From Companilactobacillus farciminis KCTC 3681 = DSM 20184 (GTDB lineage Bacteria > Bacillota > Bacilli > Lactobacillales > Lactobacillaceae), in the NCBI RefSeq assembly GCF_002706745.1, contig NZ_CP017702.1, positions 1,860,001 to 1,924,000 of the forward strand: 64,000 nt of DNA, given 5' to 3'. The notes under the pieces are model-generated. The model did not search any database and was not told the origin of the DNA. It was given only the letters and a program-made list of their open reading frames with translations. The translations under genes were made by a program, and so were the position numbers. This document shows positions 28,050 to 36,741 of this stretch, in pieces; position 1 is the stretch's first letter, and every line of letters starts with the position of its first letter.

Positions 28050-28583
28050 ATGAATTTTGTCGCCATGGATTTTGAAACAGCCAACGGTAAACGTTCCAGT
28101 GCTTGTTCATTAGCCTTAGTTCTCGTGCGAGACAACAAAATCGTGGATAACTTTTATACTTTGATCAATCCAAGAGAAGTTTTTAGCCCACGCAACATTC
28201 AAATTCATCACATAACGCCTCAAGACGTTCAAGATGCACCAACCTTTGATCAAGTTTGGCCACATATCGAGTCGTTATTTGACAACAGTCACCTCGTTGC
28301 GGCTCACAATGCCAGTTTTGACAATAGCGTTTTGAAAAATACCCTAACTAATTACGGTATTATGGTTCCAAATTATTTGACCATCGATACTTTGAGAACG
28401 AGTCGCAAGTTTTATCCAGATTTCCCTAATCATAAGTTAAATACTGTTTCTAAAGCCTTAAACATCGATTTGAAAAATCACCATAACGCCTTAGCCGATA
28501 GTGTCGCTTGTGCCGAAATTTTGCTTAAAACCGAGCAAGAGTTTGGAACAGAACAAATAAAAAAGATGATTAAGCTTACTTAA
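28050..28583 (+). CDS. DnaQ-like DEDDh 3'-5' exonuclease
   Basis: 177 residues, an isolated exonuclease domain. ExoI motif VAMDFETANG, ExoII AAHNASFDNSVL and ExoIII HHNALADSVACAE give the DEDDh active site. May proofread for a polymerase or trim DNA/RNA ends; operon with exoA points to DNA repair. Its last 8 nt overlap the end of the convergent acetyltransferase gene. Confidence 0.9.
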   Translation: MNFVAMDFETANGKRSSACSLALVLVRDNKIVDNFYTLINPREVFSPRNIQIHHITPQDVQDAPTFDQVWPHIESLFDNSHLVAAHNASFDNSVLKNTLTNYGIMVPNYLTIDTLRTSRKFYPDFPNHKLNTVSKALNIDLKNHHNALADSVACAEILLKTEQEFGTEQIKKMIKLT

Positions 28584-28591
28584 CCATCTTT
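28562..28591. terminator. Hairpin inside the overlapping ends of two convergent genes
   Basis: 13-bp arms (28562-28574 / 28579-28591, one wobble) with a 4-nt loop. It covers the last codons and stops of both genes. The T run is short on both sides, so it may be a weak bidirectional terminator. Confidence 0.55.
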
Positions 28592-29043
28592 GACATTACT
28601 AATGTTTTATCTTTAGTTAACTCAGTTGTAAATCCATATTTTTGATAAATATGAATTGCAGCTGGGTTATTTTTATATACTTCTAAAATCAATTTTTCTA
28701 ATGGCGAACCGCTAGACCAATCAATTGCTTCTTCCAACAAGAATGAAGCAATACCATTGTTCCAAAAATCCTTATCGACTACGACGCCAAATTCCGCTTT
28801 TTGGTCATCGATATTTTCCAACCGACAATAACCAATGATTTCATCCTCAAGCACTGCAACAATCAATTCATCATATTGCGACTGAAAAATAGCATCCAAA
28901 GCAATCTCTTCGTCTTGGACCGTAACATCTTTCATATCATCAAACGAAATAAAATCACTCTGTTGACTAGCTTTTTTTAAAAAATCCAGCAAACTTTGTG
29001 CATCTTTTGGAACAGCTTCACGTAATTTTAGTTGTTGGCTCAT
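28576..29043 (-). CDS. GNAT family acetyltransferase
   Basis: 155 residues with the GNAT core: beta4 GVVVDKDFWNNGIASFLLEEA (acetyl-CoA loop shape WxNxGIAS) and C-terminal NPAAIHIYQKYGFT. Overlaps tsaE by 4 nt. In many Firmicutes tsaE is followed by tsaB and rimI; tsaB is absent here and this protein is not clearly RimI. Substrate unknown. Confidence 0.85.
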   Translation of the reverse strand: MSQQLKLREAVPKDAQSLLDFLKKASQQSDFISFDDMKDVTVQDEEIALDAIFQSQYDELIVAVLEDEIIGYCRLENIDDQKAEFGVVVDKDFWNNGIASFLLEEAIDWSSGSPLEKLILEVYKNNPAAIHIYQKYGFTTELTKDKTLVMSKMVK

Positions 29044-29498
29044 AATTGGTCAAAACCTCGCTGATCAAATTTGTCGCCATGCAATTTGAAAATGATCTTT
29101 CTATCAGAATCTGACAGGCGTTCGATATTGATTGTCAAATGTTCATCAGGAATCTCATCTTTAATGAATTGTGGCCACTCCACCATCGTTATACCATCGC
29201 CATTGAAATACTCATCAAAGCCCAAATCTTCATCAGGGCTACTTTCTAGACGATAGGCATCCATATGATACAAAGGAATTTTGCCATCTTTATATTCGCG
29301 AATCAATGTAAAAGTTGGGCTCTTCACGTTGCGTTTGATACCTAAACCTCTAGCTAGTCCTCGAGTTAAAGTTGTTTTTCCCACACCGAGATCACCGTTT
29401 AAGACTACAACGTCACTTGGTCTCAACAATTGAGCCAACTTCTCGCCTAAATCTTCAGTTTCTTCGTATGAATGGGTCGTTACTTGGTATTCAAGCAT
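29040..29498 (-). CDS. tsaE: tRNA threonylcarbamoyladenosine biosynthesis ATPase TsaE
   Basis: 152 residues. P-loop GDLGVGKTTLTRG and the Walker-B-like MVEWPQFI region. Works with TsaB and TsaD to make t6A37 on ANN-decoding tRNAs. Sits in the ung-pta-tsaE-GNAT reverse-strand unit, 15 bp after pta. Confidence 0.96.
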   Translation of the reverse strand: MLEYQVTTHSYEETEDLGEKLAQLLRPSDVVVLNGDLGVGKTTLTRGLARGLGIKRNVKSPTFTLIREYKDGKIPLYHMDAYRLESSPDEDLGFDEYFNGDGITMVEWPQFIKDEIPDEHLTINIERLSDSDRKIIFKLHGDKFDQRGFDQL

Positions 29499-29513
29499 AA
29501 TTTCTCCTTAATT

Positions 29514-30482
29514 CTATAATGCTAATGCTGCTGTCAAAATAGCTGATTTATAAACATCCTCTTCATTGCAGCCACGTGATAGATCAGAAATTGGCTTAGC
29601 AAGTCCTTGCAAAATAGGTCCAATAGCTTCAAAGCCACCAAATCTTTGCGCAATCTTATAGCCGATGTTTCCTGATTGAAGATCTGGGAAAACAAAGACA
29701 TTGGCATGTCCAGCAACTTTTGAATCTGGGGCTTTTTGAGCACCAACGCTAGGCACAAAAGCGGCATCAAATTGCAATTCGCCATCAAGTGCCAAATCAG
29801 GTGCTAATTCTTGAGCAATCTTTGTAGCTTCAGCAACTTTAGTAACTTCATCGCTCTTAGCACTACCTTTAGTTGAAAAACTCAACATAGCCACTTTAGG
29901 ATCGATATCAAACAATTTGGCATCTTTAGCTGTTTGAACGGCAATTTCAGCTAACTCTTGAGCGTTTGGATTGATATTGATAGCACAGTCAGCAAACATG
30001 TAGCGTTCTTCACCCTTTTGCATGATGAATGAACCGCTGATTCTTGAATTGCCAGGAGCTGTCTTGACGATTTGAAGAGCTGGGCGAACAGTATCACCAG
30101 TTGAATGAATAGCACCAGAGACCATTCCGTCAGCTTTGTCCAAATAAACTAGCATTGTACCAAAGTAGTTGTTGTCCAAAAGCATCTTTTCAGCTTGTTC
30201 TTTAGTATTCTTGCCTTTACGACGTTCAACGAATTTTTCAACCATTGCGTCGAAATCAGCGTAATTTTTAGGATCAATAATTTCAATACCAGAAATATCA
30301 AATGATTTTTCATCAGCAACCTTGCCAATTTCCTCTTGGCTACCGATTAAAATAGGTTTAAGAACATTTTCTTTAACTAAACGAACGGCTGCACCTAAAA
30401 TTCTAGGTTCTTCACCTTCTGGGAAAACAATTGTTAAATCTTTTCCATTAATCTTACTCTTGAGACTTTCAAATAAATCCAT
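29514..30482 (-). CDS. pta: Phosphate acetyltransferase
   Basis: 322 residues, class I short form. Converts acetyl-CoA and phosphate to acetyl phosphate and CoA, feeding AckA. Family landmarks: FPEGEEPRILGAA, DGMVSGAIHSTGDTVRPALQ, KGSAKSDEV, and NVFVFPDLQSGNIGYKI. Its start codon overlaps the ung stop by one base, so the two are coupled, an arrangement I know from other lactobacilli. ackA is distant, at the end of the comG operon. Confidence 0.97.
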   Translation of the reverse strand: MDLFESLKSKINGKDLTIVFPEGEEPRILGAAVRLVKENVLKPILIGSQEEIGKVADEKSFDISGIEIIDPKNYADFDAMVEKFVERRKGKNTKEQAEKMLLDNNYFGTMLVYLDKADGMVSGAIHSTGDTVRPALQIVKTAPGNSRISGSFIMQKGEERYMFADCAININPNAQELAEIAVQTAKDAKLFDIDPKVAMLSFSTKGSAKSDEVTKVAEATKIAQELAPDLALDGELQFDAAFVPSVGAQKAPDSKVAGHANVFVFPDLQSGNIGYKIAQRFGGFEAIGPILQGLAKPISDLSRGCNEEDVYKSAILTAALAL

Positions 30483-31180
30483 TACTTTTCCTCCATTTCA
30501 TCATCGGCACGTTCAGGTAACTGCCAATTGATTTCTTTTTCATTATAGTTTAAAAGTGCTTGATTTGCCTTAGAAAACGGTTTGGAGCCGAAAAATCCAT
30601 ATCTAGCAGCAAATGGACTCGGATGAGTTGAAGAAATAATCGTATTCTTCGATTGATCGATCAGAGGGATTTTACTCTTAGCAGCATTCCCCCACAAAAT
30701 AAAGACAACCTTGCCACGTTCTGATAAGGCCTTGATTGCATAATCAGTCAATTCTTCCCAGCCTTTGCCTTTATGCGAGTTAGCTTGTCCTCTTCTTACT
30801 GTAAGAACCGAGTTAAGCAACAAGACTCCTTGAGTAGCCCAAGACTTCAAATAACCATGATTAACCGGCGTACAACCAAGATCATCTTGTAATTCTTTAT
30901 AGATATTGCGCAATGATGGTGGAATCGTTACACCCGGTTGAACTGCAAAACTGCAGCCAATCGCTTGATTTGGTTCGTGATACGGATCTTGTCCTAAGAT
31001 AACAACTTTCGTCTCAGAAAAAGGAGTCCACTCAAAAGCCTGATAAATGTGGTGCATCTCTGGATAAATAGTTTGTGTATTATACTCTTCTACTAAAAAT
31101 TCACGGAGCTTTTCATAATACGGTTTGTCAAATTCACCATTTAAAACTTCTTGCCAATCGTTATTTATTAAGGTTTTCAA
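30482..31180 (-). CDS. ung: Uracil-DNA glycosylase
   Basis: 232 residues, family 1. Catalytic Asp in [15 protein letters not shown] and His loop [13 protein letters not shown]; uracil-specificity Asn in LLLNSVLTV. Removes uracil from DNA before AP endonuclease action. First gene of the ung-pta-tsaE-GNAT unit. Confidence 0.98.
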   Translation of the reverse strand: MKTLINNDWQEVLNGEFDKPYYEKLREFLVEEYNTQTIYPEMHHIYQAFEWTPFSETKVVILGQDPYHEPNQAIGCSFAVQPGVTIPPSLRNIYKELQDDLGCTPVNHGYLKSWATQGVLLLNSVLTVRRGQANSHKGKGWEELTDYAIKALSERGKVVFILWGNAAKSKIPLIDQSKNTIISSTHPSPFAARYGFFGSKPFSKANQALLNYNEKEINWQLPERADDEMEEK

Positions 31181-31263
31181 ATTTACACCTACCTGTTTTG
31201 ATATATAATGCTATAAAATATGGTAACATTCACTTATAGCATAACGCATTCGGAGGAAACTTT

Positions 31264-32139
31264 ATGATTAAATTAATCGCATCCGATATGGATGGTACTT
31301 TACTAAACGAAAAGATGGAGGTTTCAGATCGTAACATCCAAGCAATCAAGGATGCACAAAATGCTGGTATCGAGTTTTTAATCGCTACCGGTCGTGGTTT
31401 AAGTGAGGCTGAACCATTTTTAAGAAATCAAGTTCATCCAGGATACATCACTTTAAATGGTGCTGAAGTCTTTGATAATAAGGGAGAAATGATTTCTAGC
31501 AATCCAATTTCAGCAGAATCTCAAAACAAAGTCGTTGACTACTTTCACAAGTACGACATTTACTTTGAAGTCGTTACTAACAAAGGAATCTTTTCTAACG
31601 ACCGCGAAGCTAGAGTCAACAATTTAGCTAATTTGTTAGTCAAATTAAACCCTGGTACTTCATTCAAGCAAGCGCTAAGAGACACTCAAGAACGTGTCAA
31701 GATGATGCCAATGAACTTTGTTGACAGCTACGACCATATTTTTAATGACCAATCCTTCAAAATCATGAAGTTAATTGGTTTCAACGAACACCAACATAAA
31801 GTACTCGCTCCCATGAAAAAAGAAATCACCAAAAATATTAAAGATGTAGTTGTCACTTCCTCATCCCCTAACAACGTTGAAATCAACAGCATTGACGCTC
31901 AAAAGGGAATTGCTCTTCTACAATATGCCAAAAAACGTAATATCTCACCTGATGAAATTATGGCAATTGGAGATAATTTAAACGATTATTCCATGATCAG
32001 AGATGCTGGCGTTGGTGTAGCAATGAAAAATGCTATTCCAGCTATTAAAGAAATCGCCCAAATTGAAACTGACAACAACGCCAACGACGGTGTAGCCCAA
32101 ATCATTGAAAAAACGATTGAGGACCAAAAGCAGGATTAA
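31264..32139 (+). CDS. Cof-type HAD-IIB phosphatase
   Basis: 291 residues. HAD motif I ASDMDGTLLN, motif II IATGRG, motif III Lys near the middle and motif IV GDNLNDYSMI, with a C2-type cap between. Such enzymes dephosphorylate sugar phosphates, FMN or pyridoxal phosphate; the substrate cannot be told from sequence. Two bp before the next gene, so co-translated. Shine-Dalgarno CGGAGGAAA is good. Confidence 0.93.
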   Translation: MIKLIASDMDGTLLNEKMEVSDRNIQAIKDAQNAGIEFLIATGRGLSEAEPFLRNQVHPGYITLNGAEVFDNKGEMISSNPISAESQNKVVDYFHKYDIYFEVVTNKGIFSNDREARVNNLANLLVKLNPGTSFKQALRDTQERVKMMPMNFVDSYDHIFNDQSFKIMKLIGFNEHQHKVLAPMKKEITKNIKDVVVTSSSPNNVEINSIDAQKGIALLQYAKKRNISPDEIMAIGDNLNDYSMIRDAGVGVAMKNAIPAIKEIAQIETDNNANDGVAQIIEKTIEDQKQD

Positions 32140-32141
32140 TC

Positions 32142-32681
32142 ATGGAGCTTTATATTCGTAAAGCAGATTTGGCAGTCGGCAATATCTTAGTCGTCGCCAA
32201 TCAAAGTAAGGAGACAGTCTTTATAGCCTCACGTGATAAAGACAATCCGTTCCTGATCAAATTATATAATCGTTTAAACACATTAATTGGTGAAATAAGT
32301 CTAAAAAATAACTTTCTAAAAATTTACTCAATCAAAATCAACGGTGAAGAAAAAGCAACCATCAATGCACTTCCAATGATCGACTTGAAATTTGTGTATC
32401 TTAGCAAAGTCAACTGGAGTGTCGTCGGTAATTTAGTTGAATCCAACTACCACGTAACCCAAGGTGGCAAAGAAGTTCTTCAAGTTCAACCAACTATTTT
32501 AAGCCAAGGTCACCCCGGATTAGAATTATCTTTTGGTAATTTGGATGATGGACCTATGAGTACTCTGTTAGCAATCTTTTTAGATAAATACATTAAACTA
32601 CCTACTTTAGCGCCAAAAACTGATTTAGATAATTTAGGATTAAAATCAAACATGCCCTATCTAAATAACTTCAATAAATAA
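32142..32681 (+). CDS. Unassigned protein, possibly Tubby/LURP-one-like fold
   Basis: 179 residues, no signal or clear membrane helix. It alternates short strands with turns, with repeated patterns of the kind 'FLIKLYNRLNTLIGEI' and 'FLKIYSIKINGEEKATI', ending in a hydrophobic LLAIFLDKYI helix. This pattern resembles YxjI/LURP-one (Tubby C-terminal) proteins, but I am not certain of it. Strict coupling to the Cof phosphatase suggests a shared function. Ends in a shared terminator with the convergent acetyltransferase gene. Confidence 0.55.
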   Translation: MELYIRKADLAVGNILVVANQSKETVFIASRDKDNPFLIKLYNRLNTLIGEISLKNNFLKIYSIKINGEEKATINALPMIDLKFVYLSKVNWSVVGNLVESNYHVTQGGKEVLQVQPTILSQGHPGLELSFGNLDDGPMSTLLAIFLDKYIKLPTLAPKTDLDNLGLKSNMPYLNNFNK

Positions 32682-32716
32682 AAGGCCTCTCCTAATCAAA
32701 GGAAAGGTCTTTATTT
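32677..32716. terminator. Bidirectional terminator between convergent genes
   Basis: 12-bp arms (32681-32692 / 32701-32712, two imperfect pairs), A run on one side and T run on the other. It overlaps the stop codons of both genes. Confidence 0.75.
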
Positions 32717-33277
32717 AGTTAGGTCATATTGCATGTGATCATACAAATGACTACCGATATATAATTGTCCAACTTGTTTGAAGCCAGTCTTGTCATAAAC
32801 GTGTCTAGCAGGTGCGTTATCAACGTCAACATTTAAACTTAGTATCTTTTCGCCACGGTCGCGAATCACTTCAATAAAGTGTTCCATCGTTGCAGTTCCG
32901 ATACCCTTACCTTGAAATTCTGGAGCAACCGCAAATGAATCTAAGTACCATTCACCTGGCCAAGCTTCCTTATCACCAAATAGGTTATCTTCTTTGATAC
33001 CATACTTGTGCATGATTTTCTTCAAAGGTTCGTCAATCGTATCTTCTGCCTCTTCTGGGTAGCCGACCATGATTGCTACTACTTTACCATCGATCTCATT
33101 TACTAGGATATTGTCCAGTCCATAGCGATAGCCCGGTTGGAAAAAGCCTTCCTTAATAACTTGGGCCATCTTCTCATCGCCAACTTTTTTGAAAACATCT
33201 AGTTCCATTTCATCAAAGATTTGGAACAAAATTGGTAATATCTGGTCTGCATCTTCCTCTTTAGCATTTCTAAACAT
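32711..33277 (-). CDS. GNAT family N-acetyltransferase
   Basis: 188 residues. Acetyl-CoA loop FQGKGIGTATM (R/QxxGxG/A) preceded by the strand LDSFAVAPE, and C-terminal NAPARHVYDKTGF. Acyl acceptor unknown. Single gene, ended by the shared terminator. Confidence 0.9.
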   Translation of the reverse strand: MFRNAKEEDADQILPILFQIFDEMELDVFKKVGDEKMAQVIKEGFFQPGYRYGLDNILVNEIDGKVVAIMVGYPEEAEDTIDEPLKKIMHKYGIKEDNLFGDKEAWPGEWYLDSFAVAPEFQGKGIGTATMEHFIEVIRDRGEKILSLNVDVDNAPARHVYDKTGFKQVGQLYIGSHLYDHMQYDLTK

Positions 33278-33343
33278 TTTTTCACCTCAAGTATATATAA
33301 TACATGATTTAATAATAATCTCAAATATAGCAAAGCACACAAC

Positions 33344-33377
33344 AAAAACAATGACCCCACAACGAATCATTGTTTTT
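33344..33377 (-). terminator. Terminator after the TetR gene
   Basis: 11-bp arms (33344-33354 / 33367-33377) with T runs on both sides. It lies about 120 bp past the TetR stop on the reverse strand; no forward gene ends nearby. Confidence 0.6.
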
Positions 33378-33500
33378 TTATTTATAAAATTACTCCCGCA
33401 ATTCTCCTCTTTATTTTTTTATAATCATTTCTGATTACAAATATATTTTAACGTGTCTGTTTTCATCTGAGAATCTACATTTTTCTGAAAATGTGCAATT

Positions 33501-34007
33501 TTATACATTAAATAAAAAATGTCCATATTTTACCAAGGCTTCAGTCATCTCAAAACGATTGGTTTTTAAATTATTATCGAATTGCTTCTTTAACATCAAA
33601 ATAAACGCATCCAGAGCCACTTTACTAATCACTTTTTCCTGATTATATTGAACCAATATTTTGCTGAAATTCTCCATTATTCGGCGATGAACGTGCTCTT
33701 GATTAATAAATGGCATCGTCTGCCGATATAAATTTAAACAAAGCAACTTATTGTCATAAATATATGCGACTAGATTTTTGATCCATTCTTCGTAGGAGCG
33801 ACAATCACGTGTAATTTCTTCAAGGATGATCTTTTCAACTAAGTCCTTGTATACGAATTCCAAGCCACCAAAATTATTGTAAATCGTACTGCGACTGACA
33901 GTAGCCTTTTGAGCTAGTTCCACTAAAGTAAATTTATCAATCCGTCGACTAGAAAATTCTCGGTAAGTAGTTTCGATTAAATGTTTTTTAGTTAAAGACA
34001 TTGGCAT
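33501..34007 (-). CDS. TetR/AcrR family transcriptional regulator
   Basis: 168 residues. N-terminal HTH (about 10-57) with FTLVELAQKATVSRSTIYNNFGG; the C-terminal ligand domain is unique. GGGAGA lies 7 nt before the ATG. Divergent from a small exported protein, with 208 bp of AT-rich DNA between, so that gene is the likely target. No convincing operator palindrome was found there. Confidence 0.88.
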   Translation of the reverse strand: MPMSLTKKHLIETTYREFSSRRIDKFTLVELAQKATVSRSTIYNNFGGLEFVYKDLVEKIILEEITRDCRSYEEWIKNLVAYIYDNKLLCLNLYRQTMPFINQEHVHRRIMENFSKILVQYNQEKVISKVALDAFILMLKKQFDNNLKTNRFEMTEALVKYGHFLFNV

Positions 34008-34215
34008 GTACTTTCTCCCGTTTTTGTAATCATCTTAACAAGTCAAAATTTTTTTAGATACCAAATAAAGTCGATTATTGAATTTAAATTATTATTATTT
34101 TTGATTAAGCAATAAATATAAAATTATCATTTACAAATAATTAGCTATCCTTTTACGTACATATCAACATATTTAAAGAATTATACTGAATGTAAATAGT
34201 TATTGGGAGGATATT

Positions 34216-34695
34216 ATGAATCGAAAACGGATTGCTTTAATTACTAGCCTTATTTTTTTATCTGATTGCAGTATAGAGAGCTTTAATCCTTTAAAAAATG
34301 ACCTTAAAAACGACGTACAAGCCGTTTCTCAATCTCATAAGAAAAAGACTAGCGATAAGTATCCAGACATCTCTAAGGAGCTAGATATAACTTCTATGGA
34401 ACAATACAGTAGCAATGTGCTATTCATGAACTTAACTTTGAGAAACTTCCACGTAAAAGACATCTATCTTGATGATCAAGGTACTTATCATTTGCTACTA
34501 ACACCCTTGAAGACTAGCAACCAATACTTCGTAACAACAATTAAGTCTAATAAGACCATCAAAATTGGCGATAAGATAACCATTCAAGGTTTTATCAATG
34601 GCAAAGTTAAAGTACATGACGAATACTCCTTTAGTTCAAAGTACAATGGCAAAAAAGCCGTTTCCGTCATTGTTGATCATTTTGAAATCAATTAG
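34216..34695 (+). CDS. Small exported protein, possible lipoprotein with OB-like domain
   Basis: 159 residues. Basic N-terminus, hydrophobic stretch and then Cys18 in FLSDCS, resembling a lipobox but with Asp at -1 where Gly/Ala/Ser is usual, so lipidation is doubtful. A Lys/Ser-rich linker follows. Residues about 65-159 have beta strands with IKIGDKITIQGFINGKV, reminiscent of OB-fold lipoproteins. Good Shine-Dalgarno GGGAGG 7 nt upstream and TATACT as possible -10. Function unknown; the neighbour is a divergent TetR gene. Confidence 0.6.
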   Translation: MNRKRIALITSLIFLSDCSIESFNPLKNDLKNDVQAVSQSHKKKTSDKYPDISKELDITSMEQYSSNVLFMNLTLRNFHVKDIYLDDQGTYHLLLTPLKTSNQYFVTTIKSNKTIKIGDKITIQGFINGKVKVHDEYSFSSKYNGKKAVSVIVDHFEIN

Positions 34696-34768
34696 TTTAG
34701 ATACAATAATGTGCAAAATATATGCAGAAGTTCAAAAAACATTCAAAAGTTCCATTATTTGAAGATAC

Positions 34769-34808
34769 AAAAAAAGCTCAAGTCATTGATTTAACAATGA
34801 TTTGAGCT
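34769..34808 (-). terminator. Terminator of the rRNA-tRNA operon
   Basis: 14-bp arms (34775-34788 / 34795-34808, one wobble) followed by a seven-T run on the reverse strand. First strong terminator after the last tRNA, so it ends an operon of about 7.8 kb. Confidence 0.88.
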
Positions 34809-34835
34809 AACTGATATTTGGTTTAAAACCATCAA

Positions 34836-34919
34836 TACCGGTGATCGGGGTCGAACCGATACTCCCTAGTGGGAACAGGATTTTGAATCCTGCGCGTCTG
34901 CCAATTCCGCCACACCGGC
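34836..34919 (-). tRNA. tRNA-Leu (CAA)
   Basis: Anticodon loop TTCAAAA, long variable arm, discriminator A, no encoded CCA. Last tRNA of the array. Confidence 0.95.
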
Positions 34920-34957
34920 ATATTATTATATATGCCTGATTACTTGAGCATAACCAA

Positions 34958-35028
<71 letters not shown>

Positions 35029-35047
35029 ATATTCTTTTTTACAGCAA

Positions 35048-35119
35048 TTGGGTTAGCTGGATTCGAACCAGCGCATGACGGAGTCAAAGTCCGTTGCCTT
35101 ACCGCTTGGCTATAACCCA
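35048..35119 (-). tRNA. tRNA-Gln (TTG)
   Basis: Anticodon loop CTTTGAC; acceptor TGGGTTA pairs fully with its 3' strand. CCA not encoded. Confidence 0.94.
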
Positions 35120-35125
35120 ATAAAG

Positions 35126-35199
35126 GGCGGTATGTGGGAGTCGAACCCACGTGTGCCGGTGCCACAAACCGGTGTGTTAACCACTTCACCAATACCGCC
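35126..35199 (-). tRNA. tRNA-His (GTG)
   Basis: Anticodon loop TTGTGGC. The extra G-1 opposite C73, the identity element of tRNA-His, is encoded (included in the coordinates). Confidence 0.95.
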
Positions 35200-35216
35200 A
35201 TGATAAAAGGTAGAAA

Positions 35217-35287
35217 CAGGGATAGTAGGAATTGAACCCACACCGACGGTTTTGGAGACCGTAGTTCTACCTTTAAACTATATCCCT
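35217..35287 (-). tRNA. tRNA-Trp (CCA)
   Basis: Anticodon loop CTCCAAA, G73 discriminator; 3' CCA tail not encoded. Confidence 0.95.
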
Positions 35288-35291
35288 AATA

Positions 35292-35374
35292 TGGAGGGGA
35301 GTGGATTCGAACCACCGAACCCGAAGGAGCGGATTTACAGTCCGCCGCGTTTAGCCAGACTTCGCTACCCCTCC
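35292..35374 (-). tRNA. tRNA-Tyr (GTA)
   Basis: Anticodon loop CTGTAAA with a long variable arm, as in bacterial Tyr tRNA. Only 4 bp from tRNA-Trp and from tRNA-Phe. Confidence 0.95.
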
Positions 35375-35378
35375 AAAA

Positions 35379-35451
35379 TGGCGCGGGACGGAATCGAACC
35401 GCCGACACATGGAGCTTCAATCCATTGCTCTACCAACTGAGCTACCGAGCC
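35379..35451 (-). tRNA. tRNA-Phe (GAA)
   Basis: Anticodon loop TTGAAGC, full cloverleaf. The acceptor 5' strand GGCTCGG faces CCGCGCC, leaving a U4-C69 mismatch where most Firmicutes have U-A. See findings. Confidence 0.93.
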
Positions 35452-35456
35452 ATTAA

Positions 35457-35530
35457 CGGTCCCTGCGGGAATCGAACCCGCGATCTCCTGCGTGACAGGC
35501 AGGCGTCCTAACCAACTAGACCAAGGAACC
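35457..35530 (-). tRNA. tRNA-Asp (GTC), copy 1
   Basis: Anticodon loop CTGTCAC, G73. Identical to the copy at 36173-36246. Confidence 0.95.
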
Positions 35531-35553
35531 AAATTTAATTTTTTCAAAACAAA

Positions 35554-35627
<74 letters not shown>

Positions 35628-35657
35628 ATAATAAAAAATATCACATGCTACCCACTA

Positions 35658-35747
35658 AGGAGGATGTGGGATTCGAACCCACGCGCCGCTTTCGCGACCT
35701 GACGGTTTTCAAGACCGTTCCCTTAAGCCGGACTTGGGTAATCCTCC
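35658..35747 (-). tRNA. tRNA-Ser (TGA)
   Basis: Anticodon loop CTTGAAA with a long variable arm (class II). Discriminator reads U73. Confidence 0.94.
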
Positions 35748-35793
35748 ATTGCTTAAAACGTAAAACTATTTAATTCTTGATGACTAGCATCAA

Positions 35794-35865
35794 TGACCCG
35801 TACGAGATTTGAACTCATGTTACCGCCGTGAAAGGGCGGTGTCTTAACCACTTGACCAACGGGTC
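35794..35865 (-). tRNA. tRNA-Glu (TTC)
   Basis: Anticodon loop CTTTCAC; acceptor GACCCGT fully paired. Confidence 0.95.
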
Positions 35866-35874
35866 ATATTAAAA

Positions 35875-35962
35875 CGGAGAAGGAGGGATTTGAACCCTCG
35901 CGCCGCTTACGCGACCTACACCCTTAGCAGGGGCGCCTCTTCAGCCACTTGAGTACTTCTCC
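35875..35962 (-). tRNA. tRNA-Ser (GCT)
   Basis: Anticodon loop CTGCTAA, long variable arm, G73. Confidence 0.94.
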
Positions 35963-35970
35963 AGATATAG

Positions 35971-36045
<75 letters not shown>

Positions 36046-36058
36046 ATAAAAGTGGCAA

Positions 36059-36129
36059 AGCGGGTGACGAGAATCGAACTCGCGACAACAGCTTGGAAGG
36101 CTGTGGTTTTACCACTAAACTACACCCGC
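36059..36129 (-). tRNA. tRNA-Gly (TCC)
   Basis: Anticodon loop CTTCCAA, U73 as usual for Gram-positive tRNA-Gly. Confidence 0.95.
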
Positions 36130-36172
36130 ATATTACCTTACGGCTAACTTCTTATGATAGACTAACTATCAA

Positions 36173-36246
36173 CGGTCCCTGCGGGAATCGAACCCGCGAT
36201 CTCCTGCGTGACAGGCAGGCGTCCTAACCAACTAGACCAAGGAACC
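36173..36246 (-). tRNA. tRNA-Asp (GTC), copy 2
   Basis: Identical in the mature part to 35457-35530; spacer to the neighbouring fMet gene differs. Confidence 0.95.
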
Positions 36247-36265
36247 AAATTAATCTTTGAAACAA

Positions 36266-36339
<74 letters not shown>

Positions 36340-36372
36340 ATAACAATAATTGTTAAGGTCCATACAAAATGA

Positions 36373-36446
36373 TGGACCCTGTAGGACTCGAACCTACGAC
36401 CGAGCGGTTATGAGCCGCCTGCTCTAACCAACTGAGCTAAAGGTCC
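36373..36446 (-). tRNA. tRNA-Ile2 (CAT, read with lysidine)
   Basis: Anticodon loop CTCATAA but neither initiator nor the elongator type next to it; the body (GGACCTTTAGCTCAG start) is that of Firmicute Ile2, whose C34 is changed to lysidine by TilS to read AUA. Could be mistaken for Met. Confidence 0.8.
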
Positions 36447-36453
36447 GGAATAA

Positions 36454-36527
36454 TAGCGGCGAAGGGGATCGAACCCCCGACCTCCCGGGTATGAACCGGA
36501 CGCTCTAGCCAGCTGAGCTACACCGCC
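36454..36527 (-). tRNA. Elongator tRNA-Met (CAT)
   Basis: Anticodon loop TTCATAC; acceptor GGCGGTG pairs with CGCCGCT through two wobble pairs. Body matches elongator Met tRNA. Confidence 0.88.
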
Positions 36528-36560
36528 AAAAACTGTGAAACTGACAACATACATTGTCTA

Positions 36561-36634
36561 TCGGGAAGACAGGATTCGAACCTGCGACCCCCTGGTCCCA
36601 AACCAGGTGCTCTACCAAGCTGAGCCACTTCCCG
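36561..36634 (-). tRNA. tRNA-Pro (TGG)
   Basis: Anticodon loop TTTGGGA; perfect CGGGAAG acceptor stem. Confidence 0.95.
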
Positions 36635-36654
36635 AGATTGAATATTTGGAGCAA

Positions 36655-36728
36655 TGCACCTAGTAGGAGTCGAACCTACAACCTTCTGATTCGTAGTCAG
36701 ACACTCTATCCAATTGCGCTATAGGTGC
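36655..36728 (-). tRNA. tRNA-Arg (ACG)
   Basis: Anticodon loop CTACGAA; A34 would be edited to inosine by TadA. Confidence 0.95.
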
Positions 36729-36741
36729 ATATTCATTATAG

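Noticed and set aside
28050..28583. Polymerase III epsilon subunit (dnaQ) as a firm name
   Set aside because: Firmicutes PolC has its own proofreading domain; this is a free DnaQ-like exonuclease whose partner is not known.
33477..33494. Palindrome near ACATTTTTCTGAAAATGT after the TetR gene
   Set aside because: AT-rich imperfect repeat at a gene end, away from any promoter; could be chance.
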